Origin: MKRK01 sp001896915
GTDB taxonomy: Bacteria > Bacillota > Clostridia > Oscillospirales > Acutalibacteraceae
Assembly (NCBI GenBank): GCA_937973935.1
Contig: CALJJF010000288.1
Location: 1 to 10,320, forward strand
Length of the DNA stretch: 10,320 nt
Reading direction: 5' to 3'
Part shown: piece after piece, positions 7,305 through 10,320 of the stretch
Position numbering within the stretch: position 1 is the stretch's first letter
Layout of the letters: the number at the start of each line of letters is the position of its first letter
Made by a program: the position numbers and the translations under genes
The notes under the pieces: generated by a model
Seen by the model: only the letters and a program-made list of their open reading frames with translations
Databases searched by the model: none
Told to the model about the DNA's origin: nothing

Positions 7305-9023
7305 TTGAATTTTAAAAAACCGGTCTCCCTGTCCCTTTGCTTTCTTTATCTATTGACTGCAGTCTCCTTTGCGGGAGGCTGTGACAATAAACCCGTCTCC
7401 TCGAATCAAACTACCAATTCTACCGTCACGACCCAGCCCGTTACCACCATAAAAAAACCTACGATTCCCGCCCGTCTGCCAAAAAATCTCGGTACCATGA
7501 CAATGGGAACGCTTTTTTATAAACCTGCACAGGCACCAACGGTTTATAAAATCAAAACCGCTTCCCTGACTCCCGATTATATTGCCGCCCTTCGCTGCCT
7601 CCAGGGTCTTGTGGCTCGAACAAGCACAGCGGCGATCTATCTGGAGGCCGGTGAAAACGACACCTTCTGGAGCAGCTATACCGCCTCCGAATACGGTCTT
7701 GTTTTTGAAGACATAACGCCTGTTAAGGCGTTCCAAAAATACAGGGACAAGCTGAAAACCATCGTTACCTATAACGAAAAAAACGATTATGAATATGCCA
7801 TTGCACAAACCTATGCCTCCGTCAATGACGGGATCCCAATGACACAAAACGTATATACTATTTTAAAAACCTATCTCGCCGATATCACCAACATCTATGA
7901 TATCTCCAAGCAGTTCAAAAATAAAAAAGAAGCCAACCTCTGGGCAGTCAATAATCTACTGAATCATTGTGAGAAAAATTATATCGGTATTGAGTCACGG
8001 GAAACGGAATATAATGATTATTTATACGCCGTGAAAGCAATGACTTTATCCTTGGACATAAAAAATGCCGACGATGTTAACACCCTGAAGACGATTTTTA
8101 AATCCAACTATACCATGCCCGCTGTTGTTTTCTCAAGCAACAACGCCTTTGATGATCTTTGCAGCGAGGCCGGCTTCTCCTTTATCAACAACGATTCGCT
8201 GTCAAACAGCACATTTTTTGCCTCAACTCCTAATTCAAACGGCTTTACACAGGCTGAGTCCGTAGACAGAAAAGCTGTGCCGGGCAAAATTTATGCCTCC
8301 TTCTGCATTACCGACAGCAACAAACTGACCTCGAACCAAACAGCATTACGCAATATACTGAAAACCCCTGTTCGGGGCAGCACCCCCATCGGGATTGAAA
8401 TCAACCCGTCCCTTTATGAAATCGCACCGCCCATTATCAATTGGTTTTATACAAACACAGGCACTTCCTCGGTTTACATTTCCGGCAGCTGTGGCTATTC
8501 GGGCATTAACCCTTCTGTGTTCCCTGCTTTTGCTGCCGAAGGATGGAAAGCAACCAACAACTTTTTCTTAACAAAAACTGCAATCTCCGTATCGGTTTTG
8601 CAAAAAAAGCCTGCGTATAACGATAAATTTCTTAAATTTTTAGACGATAATGTCATCAGCGGCTACATCGACAGCTGCAGCAATGATGGTCCAAAATACT
8701 TCTCAAAGACTCCCTTTGTCTGCTCCTCGGTTCTGACTGACATTAAAAACAAAAAGGATTACACAATCACTTCCAAACCGGAATCCCCCACCTTCCTGTG
8801 CTTTTATATCAGTGCCGACGAGCTGGGTGCTTCTCCCTTTGAAACCTTAGACAATCTTGTCAAGCAGTACCAAGCCGCCAATCCCGGTCTGATTGAGTTT
8901 CTTCTGCCGACGGACTTATTAAAAACACTCAAAAGCTATGAGGAAAACAAGCCCATCACCATCGCCGCAAGCACAAGCACCCAACCCGCAACCACCACCA
9001 CGAAAAAAACCAAAAAGAAATGA
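7305..9023 (+). CDS. Putative GxGYxYP-family lipoprotein
   Basis: The start is placed at TTG 7305 because of GGAGTGG; the in-frame ATG at 7287 is the alternative. Residues are numbered from that ATG. A signal sequence runs from Lys10 through a hydrophobic core to FAGGC with Cys32, a permissive lipobox (Ala, not Leu, at -3), so the protein is probably lipid-anchored outside the membrane. A Thr/Ser/Pro linker follows to about residue 65. The segment ALRCLQGLVARTS and the IYL and W motifs after it resemble the start of the GxGYxYP putative glycoside hydrolase family. IGIEINPSLYEIAPPIINWFY then leads to GSCGYSGINP at 400-409, where the family signature is expected but in altered form. The protein ends in a Thr-rich, then Lys-rich tail. 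The family's reaction is not established; a link to polysaccharide handling is inference. It stands alone, bounded by its own promoter and terminator. Confidence 0.8.
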   Translation: MNFKKPVSLSLCFLYLLTAVSFAGGCDNKPVSSNQTTNSTVTTQPVTTIKKPTIPARLPKNLGTMTMGTLFYKPAQAPTVYKIKTASLTPDYIAALRCLQGLVARTSTAAIYLEAGENDTFWSSYTASEYGLVFEDITPVKAFQKYRDKLKTIVTYNEKNDYEYAIAQTYASVNDGIPMTQNVYTILKTYLADITNIYDISKQFKNKKEANLWAVNNLLNHCEKNYIGIESRETEYNDYLYAVKAMTLSLDIKNADDVNTLKTIFKSNYTMPAVVFSSNNAFDDLCSEAGFSFINNDSLSNSTFFASTPNSNGFTQAESVDRKAVPGKIYASFCITDSNKLTSNQTALRNILKTPVRGSTPIGIEINPSLYEIAPPIINWFYTNTGTSSVYISGSCGYSGINPSVFPAFAAEGWKATNNFFLTKTAISVSVLQKKPAYNDKFLKFLDDNVISGYIDSCSNDGPKYFSKTPFVCSSVLTDIKNKKDYTITSKPESPTFLCFYISADELGASPFETLDNLVKQYQAANPGLIEFLLPTDLLKTLKSYEENKPITIAASTSTQPATTTTKKTKKK

Positions 9024-9031
9024 TGAAAAGG

Positions 9032-9053
9032 GCACCCGACCGGGTGCTTTTTT
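9032..9053 (+). terminator. Rho-independent terminator after the lipoprotein gene
   Basis: GCACCC (9032-9037) pairs with GGGTGC (9042-9047) around GACC, followed by six T (9048-9053). An A-run precedes the stem. It starts 9 bases after the stop codon. Confidence 0.92.
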
Positions 9054-9065
9054 ACAAGACTAATT

Positions 9066-9812
9066 ATGAACCATCAAACCATCACCAATGAATATTATTC
9101 AAACTGGCTCGGCGATGACAATATCTTAGCGCAATCGTCGCCGGGCATTCATTTTATTTATTCCAACGAAAGAAACCAGATCCCATGTGGATATCCCGTG
9201 CCCTTTGACCTGTATGTGTTGTTTCGGAACGACAAAACAATCGTATCCTTCGGTGACAAAGCAAAAGACAAGATGGAACAGCTGAAAGAAAACACAAAAC
9301 TACCCCAATCTCCGGAAATGCTCAAGCAAATCCTGCAAAGCCTATTCGGCACAAATATTACACATACAATCAAATATGTCTTCACAGGCATTCCGCAAAA
9401 GAGTAGGACCGCTACCAAGCTGAGCCTTTCGGATTATCCTCTGTATCTTGCTTTTTTTCAAACCATGCATCCGGGCTGCAACAACACAGACTGGCTCTAT
9501 GATTATTTTTATGAAATGACAGCATCCCAACTGTGCTTTGGAATAATCAGAGGCGGTGCTCTCATCAGCTGTACTGATCTGCCGGTTATGCCCTATCTTC
9601 CCGAAAAAGTGCAGGAAATCGGAATCAATACGCTAGAAACATACCGCGGAAAGGGATATGCCGCCGATTGCAGTATCGCCACTGCCCAAGCAATCATACA
9701 AACCGGGAAAAGCCCACAGTGGTCAACAGAAAGCACAAACACTCCTTCCCGCCGTCTTGCACTCAAAACAGGTTTTTCAGAGTTTGCAAATGTAATTACG
9801 GTTACTATATAA
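9066..9812 (+). CDS. GNAT-family N-acetyltransferase
   Basis: A 248-residue cytoplasmic protein. Its C-terminal third has the acetyl-CoA-binding GNAT core: a beta strand EIGINTLETY, the pyrophosphate-loop motif RGKGYA at 194-199, the helix after it, and a final SRRLALKTGFSEF element typical of motif B. The N-terminal ~150 residues form a separate part with no motif I can name; many clostridial GNAT proteins have such an extension. The acetyl acceptor is unknown. The ATG is the only plausible start, because an in-frame TGA lies at 9024-9026 and the next in-frame Met is near residue 70. No Shine-Dalgarno precedes it, and the T-run of the previous terminator ends only 12 bases upstream. Expression by read-through or from a nearly leaderless transcript is therefore likely. 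Confidence 0.85.
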   Translation: MNHQTITNEYYSNWLGDDNILAQSSPGIHFIYSNERNQIPCGYPVPFDLYVLFRNDKTIVSFGDKAKDKMEQLKENTKLPQSPEMLKQILQSLFGTNITHTIKYVFTGIPQKSRTATKLSLSDYPLYLAFFQTMHPGCNNTDWLYDYFYEMTASQLCFGIIRGGALISCTDLPVMPYLPEKVQEIGINTLETYRGKGYAADCSIATAQAIIQTGKSPQWSTESTNTPSRRLALKTGFSEFANVITVTI

Positions 9813-9844
9813 TTGTTATTTTTCTCTTTTTAACATCCATCCAA

Positions 9845-9873
9845 CCGCCGAAGGTACCTTCGGCGGCTTTTTT
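9845..9873 (+). terminator. Strong rho-independent terminator after the acetyltransferase gene
   Basis: CCGCCGAAG (9845-9853) pairs with CTTCGGCGG (9858-9866) around GTAC, followed by C and six T (9868-9873). Confidence 0.93.
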
Positions 9874-9988
9874 GTGTTTTCTCTTGTTTTTTCCTATTCG
9901 AAATGCACAAATTCCAGCGCAAAAAGCACTACATCCTGCAAAAAAGCTATGAAATTTTATAAGAAGCATATAATTTTACTACATTATC

Positions 9989-10017
9989 TTGACAAATCAA
10001 AAAGGAAGTTTTATAAT
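9989..10017 (+). promoter_or_regulatory. Perfect-consensus sigma-A promoter of the metY leader
   Basis: TTGACA (9989-9994), exactly 17 bases, then TATAAT (10012-10017): both hexamers match the consensus at every position. The predicted start is near 10024, giving a leader of about 230 nt before metY. A full-consensus promoter implies that control acts by repression or after initiation. Confidence 0.9.
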
Positions 10018-10026
10018 GCAAATTAT

Positions 10027-10063
10027 AACATATAATTCATATATGTTATATATGTTATATGAA
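10027..10063 (+). repeat. AT-rich overlapping inverted repeats at the 5' end of the metY leader
   Basis: AACATATA (10027-10034) can pair with TATATGTT (10040-10047), and TTCATATA (10036-10043) can pair with TATATGAA (10056-10063). The two stems share bases and exclude each other. A 9-base tandem repeat ATATGTTAT lies at 10041-10049 and 10050-10058. It could be an operator just after the transcription start or an RNA switch element; AT-rich chance pairing is not excluded. Confidence 0.5.
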
Positions 10064-10083
10064 CAACGAAGGGAAGCGGTAGT

Positions 10084-10137
10084 ATGTATAATTTTTTAAA
10101 AACAAAACGATGTTGCAGCTACAGTGAGCGAATGTGA
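10084..10137 (+). CDS. Putative cysteine-codon leader peptide upstream of metY
   Basis: A 17-codon ORF, MYNFLKTKRCCSYSERM, ending in TGA. AAGGGA at 10069-10074 lies 9 bases before the ATG, a reasonable Shine-Dalgarno. It sits about 60 bases after the predicted transcription start of a perfect-consensus promoter, in the leader of a sulfide-assimilating enzyme gene. Codons 10 and 11 are tandem cysteine codons (TGT TGC), preceded by basic residues. By analogy with amino-acid leader peptides, ribosome stalling at low cysteinyl-tRNA could change folding or translation downstream. That function is inferred; I do not recognise a named family. Confidence 0.6.
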   Translation: MYNFLKTKRCCSYSERM

Positions 10138-10257
10138 AAGCAGAACAACCGCAGCCCATATTATATTGATTTGATAAACTTAACAGACGGATCTTTACAC
10201 AATTTCATGAACGATGCGATAAATATTCCGTCTCATTTTGAAAGGACAGATGATTGA
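10138..10257 (+). other. In-frame open stretch from the leader-peptide stop to the metY start
   Basis: After TGA 10135-10137 the same frame stays open for 39 codons to a TGA at 10255-10257, which overlaps the metY ATG as TGATG. An internal ATG at 10207 would give a 16-residue peptide, MNDAINIPSHFERTDD. The AAGGA used for metY lies inside this frame. It could be a second coupled small ORF, a read-through extension or chance. The DAINIP string faintly recalls rhodanese-like domains, but it is too short to rely on. Confidence 0.3.
10185..10233 (+). promoter_or_regulatory. 7-bp inverted repeat in the metY leader
   Basis: AGACGGA (10185-10191) pairs with TCCGTCT (10227-10233), enclosing 35 bases and ending 8 bases before the AAGGA of metY. 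There is no T-run, so it is not a terminator. It might help present or hide the ribosome site, or be chance. Confidence 0.3.
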
Positions 10258-10320
10258 TGAGTAATAGAAATTTCAAATTTGAAACGTTACAGGTCCATGT
10301 GGGACAGGAAAAACCGGACA
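10257..10320 (+). CDS. metY: O-acetylhomoserine sulfhydrylase, first 21 codons (cut by window edge)
   Basis: The visible N-terminus MSNRNFKFETLQVHVGQ followed by EKPD is the characteristic start of the clostridial PLP-dependent O-acetylhomoserine aminocarboxypropyltransferases (ETLQxHVGQExPD). The enzyme makes homocysteine from O-acetylhomoserine and sulfide in methionine synthesis, and some members also act as cysteine synthases. The active-site lysine lies beyond the window. AAGGA at 10242-10246 is 10 bases before the ATG, and the start overlaps the preceding TGA as TGATG, suggesting translational coupling. It is driven by the consensus promoter at 9989-10017 through a ~230-nt leader that carries the cysteine-codon ORF. 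Confidence 0.85.
   Translation, partial: MSNRNFKFETLQVHVGQEKPD

Noticed and set aside
7350..7847. A 165-residue minus-strand ORF inside the lipoprotein gene
   Set aside because: It lies wholly within a well-supported plus-strand gene with a signal peptide and family motifs, and shows no start signal of its own.
10062..10200. T-box or S-box riboswitch in the metY leader
   Set aside because: GGTAGTATG and the GTGAGC...GTGAAAGC stretch vaguely recall T-box stem I, but there is no antiterminator T-box sequence, no terminator with a T-run before the ATG, and no S-box core. The same bases are better explained as the leader ORF with its ribosome site.

Overview
The window looks like a low-to-mid GC Firmicute of the class Clostridia, probably a gut or rumen Oscillospiraceae/Ruminococcaceae-type bacterium. 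The signs are a sortase-anchored surface protein of stacked Ig-like and InlB-type repeats, a TnpX/TndX-type large serine recombinase, a GxGYxYP-family lipoprotein, compact U-tract terminators and an O-acetylhomoserine sulfhydrylase gene start. The species cannot be named from the sequence.

Layout. (1) 1-4518: the 3' part of a very large surface protein gene, open at the left edge, with a C-type lectin domain, an internally duplicated ~330-residue repeat unit and a non-canonical SPDTG sorting signal. A strong hairpin terminator follows at 4591-4629. (2) 4677-6995: a mobile-element end module, made of a decayed 3' fragment of a ParB-like partition gene with an internal amber codon, an 83-residue ORF, and a serine recombinase whose ATG abuts the stop of that ORF. 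(3) 6996-7304: no protein gene, but densely packed. It holds a hairpin, a tRNA-Pro(GGG) on the minus strand with its own promoter and terminator, and a divergent promoter for the next gene. (4) 7305-9023: a putative lipoprotein of the GxGYxYP family, then a terminator. (5) 9066-9812: a GNAT-type acetyltransferase with no visible ribosome site, closed by a strong terminator. (6) 9989-10320: a perfect-consensus sigma-A promoter, a ~230-nt leader, and the first codons of metY. I saw nothing interpretable in 9874-9988.

How the parts relate. The ParB relic, small ORF and recombinase look like one end of an integrative element that stops just short of the tRNA-Pro 3' end. Whether the surface protein is element cargo or host DNA cannot be decided, because the other element end is not in view. 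From the tRNA rightward the region reads as ordinary chromosome.

The most interesting part is the metY leader. A 17-codon ORF with a good Shine-Dalgarno encodes MYNFLKTKRCCSYSERM, with two adjacent cysteine codons. After its UGA the same frame stays open to a UGA that overlaps the metY start by one base. This suggests cysteine-sensing translational control of sulfide assimilation, but it is an inference from sequence layout only.
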